DNA of 64,000 nucleotides, taken from contig NC_090288.1 in the NCBI RefSeq assembly GCF_037392515.1, forward strand, positions 56,033,673-56,097,672. The letters are read 5' to 3'. Of this stretch, positions 27,226-38,555 are shown piece by piece (positions within the stretch are counted from its first letter, which is position 1; the number at the start of each line of letters is the position of its first letter). The stretch comes from Haliotis asinina. Lineage: Eukaryota; Mollusca; Gastropoda; Lepetellida; Haliotidae. A model generated the notes under the pieces. That model searched no databases. It had not been told where the DNA came from and saw nothing but the letters and a program-made list of their open reading frames with translations. Both the position numbers and the translations under genes were made by a program.

Positions 27226-28291
27226 TTATTCGTTCATGCATTTATGCAATTCATAACCAGTAGGTAGATGCATCTTCTCTGATCAGGGCTGGGTTTCCTC
27301 AGCGTTGTTCTTGGTGGTAGAGAGTACTGTTCTGCAATGAAGCAGGCTAGCCCTACAGCTTGAAATCTTCAGAAATTAGACATATTGAAGACAAAATGAA
27401 ATGAGTGCCATTTTACAACTGATCTTATAACCTTAACATTTTTTTGTCTATAATAAATACATTACTTGATTGGAGAATTTTGCCTTCCCTTTTTGTTTTT
27501 GACTGCCACACAGGATACAGAATTAGTGTGTTCAGTGTGAATGTATAATTTACTGGAACAGTATCTTGAAGAGGCTACTGTGGAACTAAGACATGATACC
27601 AGATGATATCAGAGTTTCTCTAAAGGGAGAAGGCTGTAGCAGTGTTCATTCCAGCTTTTCCAAAAATTTGATCACAAAGTATTATGATCATGTCAAATTC
27701 TGTGACTTGTCCATATACTTCAGACTGTTAGTATGAGTTCACTTTTGTATAATTCTGTTAATTCCAAGACCTACAAAGTTGCTAGCAATTCAGATTTACA
27801 TTTATGGATGCTCAAACCCGACTGCCTGTACATGGACAGTGCTACATGTTCAATGTAAGTGCATGAACAAAGCAATGGCATGGTCTAGAACGAACACAGG
27901 AAATGTATACTGGACAAGTGTAGTTAGAGATTCATTGATACACTGCTTAAATATCAGTCATAAAAATTATCAATATCACTAACTTACTTTGTCCAGAACA
28001 TTGAAAATGTCTTTTGTAGAATAGATAATATTTGATAGAAAAATGTCTTGATTTGCTCTCTTGGGAAGAGAGATGACACTTTCACCAAGTTATATCAGAT
28101 AAATTCAAGCAATTATTTTTTTATGCAGTTTAAGTACTACAGTAGTAGGTGACATTTATGTGTGATAAACACACACAATTAGTTTCTGCAGTGATACAAT
28201 TTAACTTTATTTTAGGTATTAGACTTTAAATCTGACTAGTCCAAGCTCTTTCCTACTGTCCCAGTCAAAAACCTAACCACCCATGTTTAAT

Positions 28292-28460
28292 ATAACTCTT
28301 TGAACACCAATCAACCAGAAGCATTTACTCTCAAGACATTGAGGTCATAGATGAGACCTGTGCATATCAAAGAATGAGCTTGTAAAACGTTACTGTTGCT
28401 ACATCTCTCACACAGTTTGAAAGGTGTAATGTAATTTATGTTTATCATATTTGAGTAGTA
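28292..28460. repeat. Dispersed repeat, copy 2
   Basis: Partner of 19879-20060. The offset between copies (about 8.4 kb) differs from that between the two terminal exons (6.19 kb), so it is not simply part of the exon duplication. Confidence 0.6.
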
Positions 28461-29694
28461 CATTTAGAACTGAAGGAGGTATTTTAATGAAGATGTAAGT
28501 TTAAACATTAATAATGTCCACACAAACCGCAAAGGAACAAGAGGATTTTTTTTTTACCCATTTGTGACATGTCAAAATATCCCCTGTCTTTTGTGAAGTT
28601 GGTTGTGAAAATATTTCTGACATAATGTGTATGATCATTCATTTCATATGCCAATTTTCAACCAATCATAGTGGATACCATCATCGTAAACGTAACCTTA
28701 AGGTTTAGACAATGGTTTTTGGTAAGATGATGCAGTTCTGAACCTATTAAATAAGTAGTCTATGACTAATTGTAAACTATTTGTCCAGACTAAATTTAGG
28801 CCTTGGAGCAAGTGTTAATTTCTATCACTTGTTTCAACCAGTTTTTGTACGAGTTACGTTTTGATTTGTTAAATTGTACTAAGAAAATTCAGAGTCCCCT
28901 GAGTTACTGATTTGGGGAGTAAACCATGACATCACTTCAAGACTTCAGTGTGTTGCTTTAACTCACTGCTGGGCAATAGCATTTTGCATGAAGGCCCAAA
29001 TTGCATCATCTCAGTATTAAGTGTGTAATGATTTACATGGTAAGTTTTTTCTTTTGAAAAGGGGTTGATGTATTCAATATGTTTGTGTTTTTGGATGTAG
29101 CAGATTTTTCTATAAACTGATGAAAAATGTTTCCTGAAAATATTTTAAAGGAAATGTACGTGAAGCTTGCAAGTGTGGTTTTAACATGCAAGATACTCAT
29201 TTTGTACATTGTGTACTGATGTACTGATGGCAGCAGAAGCCTAGTAAATACAAATTGGGTCACATATTAGGTGTATGATCTGGGAAGGCCAAAGGAGTAT
29301 TCAGTGTTGCAGGCTGGATTTAAAAAATCCAACTTACAAGGTTAGTTTGTAGCAACTTCTTTGGGTTATGCTGGTTGGTATGTATTCGCATAAAATACAC
29401 TTAACTTACTTAGGGTCTGCACATCATGCCCTATTGCTAGTAAGTGTTTTTGTAGTAAGTTTGTCAAAAATAACTAACAAATGTAAGTGATAGTTGTAAT
29501 TGATATGAATAAGGTCAGAAATGGCTTTCGGAAACAAGCTGTTACTTTAATTTCTTGCTTACTCTTTTCTGCCTTTGAAAGTATTTTAGGAATAGTGTAA
29601 GTGGTATATTGTGCAGGTCTTGCAACACAACAGTGCAAACAAATTGCATGATAAAGTAGTTCAGTTTCGCGATCTAAAAACGACTGGTTACTTC

Positions 29695-29804
29695 GGATAG
29701 ACGATGAGCGGGCCGGCGTTGATTGACAGCTGAATGTATGGAGTGCGCTGCCAGAGACTCTTTCAGCTGTTGGCCAACGCCGGCTCGCCCATCGTCTGTC
29801 TGGA
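29695..29804. repeat. Inverted repeat, ~40-bp GC-rich arms
   Basis: Left arm (29695-29733) begins GGATAGACGATGAGCGGGCC. Right arm (29763-29804) is its near-complement, with AACGCCGGCTCGCCCATCGT. Both arms end in CAGCTGA or its complement and the spacer is ~30 bp. The GC content stands out from the AT-rich surroundings. It lies just past the stop of the candidate antisense gene and could be a MITE end or a hairpin. Confidence 0.75.
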
Positions 29805-29888
29805 CAAACCCAGAGTGATTGGATAGCATAACTGCTTTGTACCACTCCCCCATTGCTTGTTTTCAAAGTCTGGGCTGGAGGTTTGAAT

Positions 29889-31013
29889 TCAAAACCTTTC
29901 TGTGTCACACCGTCGCCATTGGGATGACACCATAGACGGCACTACATTGTCACAAATAATGGACAAAGTTGAAAGTAATAGACTGGAATGGGATGAGACA
30001 ATCTGAGACACAACTCTTTCGCAAGCTGCCGTGTAAGATGGGTTGACTCCGTTGTCAAATACAGATGAAGGTGCAACGTTTCCTGAACTTTCAAACTGTC
30101 CGCTTACTGTGCGTTGGAGCTGTAGACCAATAGTCTTGGGATCGTCCCTTGGTGTTACTGTTAGACCATGGGTAAGATCAAAAGTATCGGCACCTGAGCA
30201 TGATACAATGCCTGATGTGGACGAAACCTTACTGAAGTAGAAAAACAAAACAATAAAGAGAACATTAAAATGTTTGGTCAGTAATATGTAACAAACAGTA
30301 TATGTTTATATTTAAATTAGCTCTCCCCTTTTTGTTGGATGGTCAATGGGTATTAAGTGATGATAATTATCAGCTGCTTTCGTTACCTCAAGGAAACCTT
30401 TGTGCTTACTGACGCCACAATATACCCATAAATCATTGTTCCCCACTCAGATATTCTCTTCGTTTTTTCATCAAATCCATTTCCAGCCATGGCTGGAGCT
30501 TCTCTCTTGGCTGGTGCAGTTTTGACTGTTTGAAAACAATCATTACAATCCCTGATACGAATCAGTGAAATAGCATATAACATAATGGGGTGGGCTCCTG
30601 AAAAGAGGAATACATTCCTGTAACAAATTACAAACTTTCATGCAGTGTCGAAGTGAGTGTTTAAGTTATGTGAACAGTTTGATAAAAAGGGGGCGTGGAA
30701 TGCTTTGAAAGCATTTGTAAATATGTGTTATTTTAAAGCGTGTTGTATTACACGTTGTTAGTGAAGTACAAATTCTAGTACTTTGAGTTGACTCCCATCC
30801 GTGATTCAACAGTATGGGCACAGGTACCAGCGTTTGACAGGTAAATGATTATGATGTTTCAACAGGTAAAGGATGCATTTGTACAAGCTGAACAAATGAA
30901 TATGTCTTGGATGACCTTGCACAAATACCACCGTTACCAATCTTCCAAGTGCTTCTGAAAGCCTCTGAACCCAAGAGGAACTTAGACGTTCAACAAACCT
31001 TATCTCCACTTCT
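29889..31013 (-). CDS. Candidate antisense gene, three exons, product not recognised
   Basis: Minus-strand exons fit together in frame: about 31013-30916 (donor CAAG-GTCATC, weak), 30599-30385 (acceptor TTCCTCTTTTCAG, donor GAG-GTAACG) and 30240-29889 (acceptor TTTCTACTTCAG, then an open frame to a stop). The joined product runs from EIRFVERLSSSWVQRLSEAL through AKREAPAMAGNGFDEKTKRI to a Ser-rich C-terminus that includes GVNPSYTAACERVVSQIVSS. No start codon is seen, so the 5' end lies upstream or the first exon is wrong. It sits entirely between Rho terminal exons A and B, on the other strand. I know no family that matches. It could be a real small gene or chance splice sites round open frames. 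Confidence 0.4.
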
Positions 31014-31814
31014 TAGGAAGTGAGAGTTTCCTCAGACCGCGGCTCAAAAGAGAAACATGAACATATTGCTTCTAACGTGTCTGTATGATCAGAGCTCCCT
31101 CACAGATTTCGTGGATGCACAGAACGTCGGCTGTGATTCGTGGTAATGTAAGCGGCACAAAACAACTGTTAAGCATTCTATCAGTAGGGCAGCTTATCAT
31201 TATCATCAGAGTTACGCTACGGCTGTCGTTGGTGTTTGTCTATCGGAGTTCTACCACAGCTCCCCGATCGCTTTGTGAACGGACTCCAAATGTCTCTCAG
31301 TAGGACCAATACAATCACTTTTAATATGTTAAATTATTGTAAGTCACTGTGACTTGTAATATTAATGATATACATATAAGGCAACCAGTCTTTTTTTTAT
31401 ATTTAATAAAGTTATGTTACCCCAGTTCCCCATCAGTTTCCAGACCAAGTTTAACTGAGCGATCGTATTGCGCTCTGACTGTACTCTGAATATGTACCTG
31501 CGAGATAACACTAAAAATAAAACAAACAAAAAAAAAAACGAAAAAAAACACAACCAAAACAAGGCCCTTGATGGTATGCCAGGATCAACCAAGAGATCGT
31601 CACTCTCACACTTGCTCCTCCAAGCGTTGTCATCCCTTCGTCATAATTCAAACGTTGAGTATCTATCAACGAATAGCGTAGTAAATGACTGGCAGTGACT
31701 TTTACTCTAAGATATGTCCGTTTCACATGTTGAACGTTAGCCGTGATAATTGTGTTTAACGTTCGGGTTGTTTGTTCTTTGTAACATGTTTTTCTTTTTT
31801 CCCACTTCTCTCAG

Positions 31815-32237
31815 GTTGAGCTGGCGTTGTGGGATACAGCTGGACAGGAGGACTACGACAGACTAAGGCCTTTGTCTTACCCAGACACAGATGTCATCCT
31901 TATGTGTTTCTCCATCGACAGCCCCGACAGTTTAGAGAATATTCCAGAGAAGTGGACACCGGAAGTCCGCCATTTTTGCCCCAATGTCCCCATCATCCTT
32001 GTCGGGAACAAAAAAGATCTGCGCAACGACGAAAACACCAAACGAGAGCTGATGAAAATGAAGCAGGAACCAGTGAGACCAGAAGAAGGACGAGCCCAGG
32101 CCGAGAAGATCAGTGCTTACGCCTACCTCGAGTGCTCTGCCAAAACCAAGGAGGGAGTGAGGGAAGTATTTGAAACAGCCACAAGAGCTGCCTTGCAGGT
32201 TCGGAAGAAGAAGAAGGGCGGGTGTATATTGTTGTGA
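31815..32237 (+). CDS. rho1: Rho GTPase, alternative terminal exon B (residues 53-192)
   Basis: A second complete 140-residue terminal exon with acceptor CCCACTTCTCTCAG, in the same phase 0 as exon A, so it joins residue Q52 in frame. It differs from exon A at 14 of 140 residues. These are R104, E125, R129, M132, R140, P141, Q147, S152, Y154, E169 and four in the tail ([15 protein letters not shown]). DTAGQ, NKKD and SAK are intact. P141 and E169 agree with human RhoA, so exon B is the more RhoA-like form. DNA identity to exon A is near complete for ~152 nt, then falls sharply. No second copy of the first exon lies upstream, so alternative last-exon splicing is the simplest reading. Confidence 0.92.
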   Translation, partial: VELALWDTAGQEDYDRLRPLSYPDTDVILMCFSIDSPDSLENIPEKWTPEVRHFCPNVPIILVGNKKDLRNDENTKRELMKMKQEPVRPEEGRAQAEKISAYAYLECSAKTKEGVREVFETATRAALQVRKKKKGGCILL

Positions 32238-34265
32238 AAGGGACTACTTTGTTTACTGGACACACTTCTTTGCCATTTCTACATTCTTGGTGCTTCATTG
32301 ATCGTCGTGTATTTATGATCTGTAAATGACGATCCAAATGGTTATCTAAAGGTACTCATCGTTCCAACCCACACGTGATCACTGACGTCATAGACATGTA
32401 GATCGCCTGCAGCACCAAAATCATGGTCAGTCTTTGCCTGCAACTCTTCCAATAAGCTAAACGCCTTAATCACACCAGTATATTTAGCTAAAGTGCCCTT
32501 TAACTTTATGGTTTCTCAGTTTGGATTAATCTTCACTTAAGGACAAGAAACTAGTCACTTTGGAGCATGTACTGTTCCATGTTGGGACATCATTCCACTG
32601 AGGCAAGGTACACTATAACTTTCATGTTTGTATAGCGAGAACAGGTATAACCCCAAACTATATTCTGATTATGATTGGAAACGTATTATAGCATGATGAA
32701 ATGTACAACTTGCTTTAAGTCGTGGCAACGTACGTCCTGGATCTGTTGTACACGCACCAGGAAACATAAGCCTGCTTCTTGATAAAGACTTCATTGTAAA
32801 GTGGGCGTTACGCGGAAGTACTCAAGTTCATTGTAAATATGAAAGGTTGAGGAAAGCTTTGTATTGTGTGTGTGTGTGCGTTTTAGCTGTTAGCTGTCTC
32901 TAAAACACGCACTTTGACCCCACGGAATTTCTGTGCACAAGGGTTTGAAACAAGTCGCTGTGCGAAGCGATGTAGGACTTCGCTAAAGCCTCATGTTTTC
33001 CACGAATCATGCACACTTTTAGACCTACATTGTATGCGTTTACAGAATAGTTTAAACTCTTCCTAACAAATTTTAGTAGTAGTTTTGACAGGAAATTGTA
33101 ACACGTCTTTTATAATTTGGAGATTTTACGTTTCAGTTTTTAGATGTAAGGACTTCGCTGATATAAAACATATAAATACGGCCTTTCGCCCCAAAGACAC
33201 AAAATGGAACATATGACGGGAATTGGGCGACATTTTGTCCATAGCAGCTATGTCCATTTTTCTATGTACTGTTTACGTCGGTTAGAACATTGTTTTATTG
33301 TTGGTGGTGTATCTGTCGGAAAAGTGCAAGTGGTCAATTTAAGAGCGCCCGAGGTATGCCTCATGCATTGTTTGTTGAACATTTCCTGGTCACACTGAAA
33401 GCAGGGTCCCTGTTCTCAAAGCCTTCGTACCGTTACGCGCTACCATAACTATATGGTGCATACTTTATCACAGGCTTATGAATTTCGTAGTGCTTCGAAC
33501 GCTTCGTGGATGGCACAAAATTGCTGACATGTTTTGTGTGCGAATAAACCTGCCCTGGAAGGATAGTGGTCACATAGTCGGGATATTCTATTTCAACACT
33601 TTCGTAAGCAATAAGAATGTTAGCTTTTATTTCTGTTCATCATGGAACTGTACTCATCGTTTATCGTTTTGGTTCTAGATATGTCCGTGTATTTTGGCAT
33701 TAGATGGACTGTCCGAAACGCTAGGTTGTAAAGTTGTGCGCTTAGCTCTTCTGCATGTATCAACCATGTTTGTGACTCTCCAGGAACCTTGTAATTTCTT
33801 TTTTCTTTTTGTCCAGTGTACGAACAGGACCGTCTTGTTATCTCATACACGAGAGCATATCTGAGACTCGAGGATTTTCCCCCCCATTTTTCGGAATATC
33901 CTCACATATTTTGGGTCTCGTTTTAATTTTGTAACTTGCTATAATGTTTGTATGTCTCTGCTTGTGGTGTAACCAGTTTAAACATTTCAAACGAAACAGG
34001 ACAAAATGTATCCTATTTTACTGAGTTAACCGTTTGGAGTAATCCAAAGTTTGTAAACATCTCGATGCGTTTGGTTTGGAATGTGTTTGTAAATATTATG
34101 TAGGCGTGATCGTTGGACAGTCTCTGTAACCACCGTGCGTTTGCTTTTCTCATGGGCGTGGGCTCCTGTACTGATACCCTTTCTGCTGTCTGCGACACCT
34201 CTTCATACACGTCTACCCGTTCTTCCACCTTTGTATTGTAATAATAAAGTAATTTAAGTACGTTT
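32238..34265 (+). other. 3' UTR of Rho isoform B
   Basis: About 2 kb without coding signal, ending at AATAAA (34243-34248). It contains a short TG run near 32870 and a diverged palindromic segment near 33405-33520. Confidence 0.6.
34243..34248 (+). promoter_or_regulatory. Poly(A) signal of Rho isoform B
   Basis: AATAAA in the context TAATAATAAAGT, about 2 kb after the stop of exon B. Confidence 0.6.
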
Positions 34266-34487
34266 CCAGTTTTGTGTTTGTTGTTTAATCAGCCATATCG
34301 CTTAATGCATATTCTATGTGCATGGTATTGGTCCAGTGATTGGGTTACAAAATCTGAATCCAACGATTCTAGCTATCAAATGGGTGCGTCTTTTCGGAAA
34401 ACATCTGATGAATGTCCATGGTCAGCTCATGTGTTCTCAGACGTCACAATTCGGATGATTGTCTCACATGTTTGTGTTGAATGAAAC

Positions 34488-34685
34488 GCATCCGTGGTGT
34501 AGTGGTTGGAACGTCCGCTCCGAGAGCGGAAGGTCGTGGGTTCCATACCACAAGACATAAGTATAGCGTGTCTGAGTGGGGTATCTCAGTGACCTAGCAC
34601 TTCAAGACTAGCTTAAGTCTGGGCTGGTACAAGCAGCCACTCATACACACACATTTACATCGTCTTATCGGCAATAAATTCTTCA
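34488..34685 (+). repeat. tRNA-derived SINE (family II)
   Basis: Head has A-box-like TGGTGTAGTGGTTGG and B-box-like GTCGTGGGTTCCATACC, 30-40 bp apart as in tRNA genes. The body runs CTGAGTGGGGTATCTCAGTG, then AAGTCTGGGCTGGTACAAGC. It lacks an acceptor-stem partner, so it is not a functional tRNA gene. Confidence 0.8.
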
Positions 34686-34953
34686 GAACGAACTAAACCC
34701 CCTTTTCACCTCACCTAGAGTATATGTACATGTATTCTTGTTTTCTGTATATTATTTTGAAAACGCACGTAGGGTTTACTTTACGTTTGGTTTGGGCTTA
34801 TAAATCCATAAATAACTACGTTCCGAAAATAACATCGGAAAATTATGGCTTTTTGACCATACAACGTTCACAATCAAAATTATTCGAAATACACCCAGTA
34901 GCTGTAAACGTCAAAATGAAATTGGGAGCGGGCGGGGCTCGACTTTCCATTTA

Positions 34954-35075
34954 GGATGGTGGGGTAGCCCTGTGGTTGAAGCGTTCGCTTGTCACGACGA
35001 TTGTCCACATGGGATGGGTTTAAGGTGTGAACCCCATTTTGCGTGTCCACCACAGTGTATTGCTGAAATATTTTG
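34954..35075 (+). repeat. tRNA-headed SINE (family I), diverged
   Basis: Begins GGTGGGGTAGCCCTGTGGTT with GAAGCGTTCGCTTGTCACG, then a degenerate body reaching GTATTGCTGAAATATTTTGA. The middle is altered relative to other copies. Confidence 0.7.
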
Positions 35076-35414
35076 ACGGGAGCAAATATGTTCCGCAAAA
35101 ATGAAATGTTGAGAATCTCCTTTCAGCAGTCCCTTGAATAAACGATGAAGCGCATTAAAATATTTTTGAATGTGCGTTCTGGAGAAGGGTGGGAGTAATC
35201 TATCTCGCAGTCCCTGAGCAGCATTGTTTTCCCTTCTCTTTCTTCGATACTATTGAGGCAGTAAGGCAAGTTTATATCTAATCTATGTGGAGAGAGGGCG
35301 ACAGGCAACAGTCTTTACACACGTGGCACACGGCTGTCTCAATCACATGTAGCAAACCATTTATGTCATGCAAGCCCGGTAGGTTACATAACTTCATATT
35401 TATAGAATACTGAG

Positions 35415-35670
35415 GGCGGCCCGTGAAGGTCCGGGATAGAATAGGTCTTTAGCAACCCATGTTTGCCATAAGAGGCCACTATGTTTGTAAGAGGCGACTA
35501 ACGGGGCCGGGTGGTCAGGCTCGCTGACTTGGTTGACACATGTCATCGGCTCCCAATTGCGCAGATCGATGGTTATGTTGTTGATCACTGGATTGCCTGG
35601 TTCAGAATCGATTATTGACAGACCGCCGCCATATATTGCTGAATGCGGCGTAAAACTCAACTCACTAGTT
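35415..35670 (+). repeat. SINE family III, full length
   Basis: GGGATAGAATAGGTCTTTAG, GAGGCGACTAACGGGGCC, CTGACTTGGTTGACACATGT, then the tail module ATATTGCTGAATGCGGCGTA and AAACTCAACTCACT. Confidence 0.85.
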
Positions 35671-36234
35671 TTCAGGGTTTGTCTTAGTCGTGTGCAAGCC
35701 CGGGCCTATTTTCACTATGGTAGCTACCCTCCTTCGTAATCAGGTTCCAATTTCGACAAACGTTCAACTGAATTTTTAACCATAAAAATAATATTGTTGT
35801 CTACATACTTTTAACACTGGTTTGACTGCTCCAGCATCTGTCCGTAATTAATGATATGTTATATTTTATGTACCAGGCGTATGGCAGATCTCCATCACTG
35901 ATTCATCTGACTGCTCATTATACCAGGGAGATGGTTAACGTAACCCCAGTCAATTATCTGTAATTACTGCCCCACTGTAGTTATCATTTCAGTCTCAAAG
36001 TCACATGATCTGAACAAACATATCGCTGGCATCCCTTAGCAGGAGTCTTAGGCCTTGGATTACACATGATTTTGCTGAAAAGGTTGGTCAGACCATCAAT
36101 ACTATCTAACTATAAGGCTTTGCTAAACAGCAAAACGCATTAAAATTGCAAGCAAGCGAGTACGTCGCAACTCACAAATAGTGCCATTGGTAGGCTTAAG
36201 GCTGGACGGTCGGTTGCAGCACAGTTCCGCGGCA

Positions 36235-36955
36235 CTACGACAGTCGTAAGTGCATGTTAAAGTATGGGTGTTACGACAGTCGTAAGTGCATGTTAAAGGA
36301 TGGGAGTTACGACAGTCGTAAGTGCATGTTAAAGTATGGGTGTTACGACAGTCGTAAGTGCATGTTAAAGTATGGGTGTTACGACACTCGTAAGTGCTTG
36401 ATAAAGTATGGGAGTTACGACAGTCGTAAGTGCATGTTAAAGTATGGGTGTTACGACAGTCGTAAGTGCATGTTAAAGTATGGGAGTTACATGTTAAAGT
36501 ATGGGAGTTACGACAGTCGTAAGTGCATGTTAAAGTATGGGAGTTACGACAGTCGTAAGTGCATGTTAAAGTATGGGAGTTACATGTTAAAGTATGGGAG
36601 TTACGACAGTCGTAAGTGCATGTTAAAGTATGGGAGTTACATGTTAAAGTATGGGAGTTACGACAGTCGTAAGTGCATGTTAAAGTATGGGAGTTACATG
36701 TTAAAGTATGGGAGTTACGACAGTCGTAAGTGCATGTTAAAGTATGGGTGTTACGACACTCGTAAGTGCTTGATAAAGTATGGGAGTTACGACAGTCGTA
36801 AGTGCATGTTAAAGTATGGGTGTTACGACAGTCGTAAGTGCATGTTAAAATATGGGTGTTACGACAGTCGTAAGTGCATGTTAAAGTATGGGTGTTACGA
36901 CAGTCGTAAGTGCATGTTAAAGTATGGGTGTTACGACTGTCGTAGCGCTGCGATC
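36235..36955. repeat. Minisatellite with interleaved 36-bp and 21-bp units
   Basis: The 36-bp unit reads TTACGACAGTCGTAAG, then TGCATGTTAAAGTATGGG and a short link. TTACGACAGTCGTAA is a perfect palindrome around a central A. Between about 36480 and 36720 units alternate with a 21-bp short form lacking the palindrome, giving 57-bp higher-order units. The right flank, GTCGTAGCGCTGCGATCACT, resembles a MITE end. Both unit lengths are multiples of three, so the 249-codon open frame across the array is not evidence for a gene. Confidence 0.92.
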
Positions 36956-37086
36956 ACTTTGGAGAACGCGGCACTGGGTTGTACAACAGAGGAGCGACCT
37001 TGAAGAAGTCACCGCTTTGGACGTCACACAAAACCCAAGTCAGGTCACGTCATCTCCACAACAGATTTGTCAGTGCACCCTCCACT

Positions 37087-37175
37087 ACATCCTCGATATC
37101 TCCATGTATACGTTCCCTATGGTGTCTATGGATTGGAGACTTGTCGGAACCTATACATGGAGATATCGAGGATGT
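37087..37175. repeat. Perfect 24-bp inverted repeat with 41-bp loop
   Basis: Arms at 37087-37110 and 37152-37175 are exact reverse complements (core CTCGATATCTCCATGTATA). After one mismatch the match continues for five bases inward. It could be a recent foldback element or the end of one. Confidence 0.9.
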
Positions 37176-37914
37176 CTCCACTAGGTCAGAGGTAGAGCGT
37201 TAATCGACCACCAGGAATCGACTTAGAAACTTCCGATATCGGATGCCAAACACCTGTTTCCCCGTGTTCATACTGTTTAAAAAAACTGAATCTACGTAGA
37301 GTTTGGGAATCTCCGTGTTAGTTTATATTGTAAAAAAAGAGGAATAATATAAATATGGAACTGGGAACCAGGCCGCAAGTAACTAGTTGACAAAGAAATG
37401 CATGTTACTAACATTTGTATTCTAGAACTGACTAATTCTACTAATCGCTACGAATCGCTCCAAAGGCAACAGGACAAAACAGCGTGTCAGTAGAAATTCA
37501 GAGGCAATACAATTCAATATCCAGGTATAATGATCACACCAAATGCTGAATTAATAACTGGAGATGTCGAAGTAAAGTAGGACGAGTGTAGAAAGTTAAC
37601 CCGTCACAAACCTAAGCTGAAGTGCTAGAAAATCCGTCGCTGCAGCAGATGATTCGGGAATACGTTCCTAGTACCTCTTTCCAGATTTTACTGTCTAAAT
37701 CTAATACAAGTCTAAATGTAGCATAATGGCTGTAGCTATTGAATAACCCAGATTATTTGCCTTGTTTGTGCAGCACAGTACCACTCACATACTCAGTTTT
37801 CGCTAAGGCCGCAAACGGGTACGATAAGCACCACATTTGTCATTCTTCCTCATTAATCTTACATGATTGAAATCTCGTTCCAAATGTCTTTTCTATGAAA
37901 AACGTGACATGTGA

Positions 37915-38100
37915 ACATCCGGGTTCCAGGTGGTCTTCAGCAACCTAAGATGCGACTAACGGGATCGGGTGGTCAAGCTCGCTTTCTTGGTTGACACATG
38001 TCACTGTATCCCAGTTCTCTAGACTGAGGCTCCAGCTGTTGATCACTGAATTGTCTGGTCCAGACACGAATATTTACAGACCGCCGCCACATCACTGGGA
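37915..38100 (+). repeat. SINE family III, diverged
   Basis: GGTGGTCTTCAGCAACC, GCGACTAACGGGATCGGGTG, TTGGTTGACACATGTCACTG, CTGAATTGTCTGGTCCAGAC, ACAGACCGCCGCCACATCAC. It lacks the AAACTCACTC end. Confidence 0.8.
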
Positions 38101-38481
38101 TACTGCTGTGGCTTTAGACAACAATCTACCAGTGAATAAATCAGAACATGTTTGTTGTTTAACACGACACTTCACTATGTTCCTTCTACGACACTAATTG
38201 TGCATTCTATTTTTATGAAATGTTGAACATTAGATCACTTGGTAATAGTTTTGAAATTAATTTATAATGTAGATCGAGTTGATTTGCCACGGAAAATATT
38301 TATCAATAAATGTAGATAAAAGAACACCAAGCAGACCTGGTGTGCCTCTGTAGCATGAAGTTCCACAGCGGTGGGAAAATTTGAGATAACGTTTCATTAT
38401 TTCACGTCAAAATGAAAATTCAGGGCGGCTGATGGTAAACACAGTAAATATTACGGACATATTTTCAGGGTTTGATGAATG

Positions 38482-38555
38482 TCTGGAGTTCGATTCCTCA
38501 CATGGCTAAAAACCTGTGTATCAACGCCATGAGCAGCAAAACTATACTCACTCTC
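38482..38555 (+). repeat. SINE family I remnant
   Basis: Retains a B-box-like GGAGTTCGATTCC and the tail AAACTATACTCACTC, with most of the body lost. Confidence 0.5.

Noticed and set aside
29474-29908. 144-codon minus-strand frame
   Set aside because: It crosses the GC-rich inverted repeat and runs in a different frame from the better-supported antisense exons.
31829-32173. 114-codon frame overlapping Rho exon B in another phase
   Set aside because: A shadow of the Rho coding exon.
34488-34560. tRNA gene
   Set aside because: A- and B-box-like words are present, but no acceptor stem pairs and a SINE body follows.
36254-37003. A 249-codon open frame of CMLKYGCYDSRK-type repeats
   Set aside because: It follows a non-coding tandem repeat whose units (36 and 21 bp) are multiples of three without stops. 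There is no start context, splice site or codon bias, and the same words occur in non-coding foldback elements.
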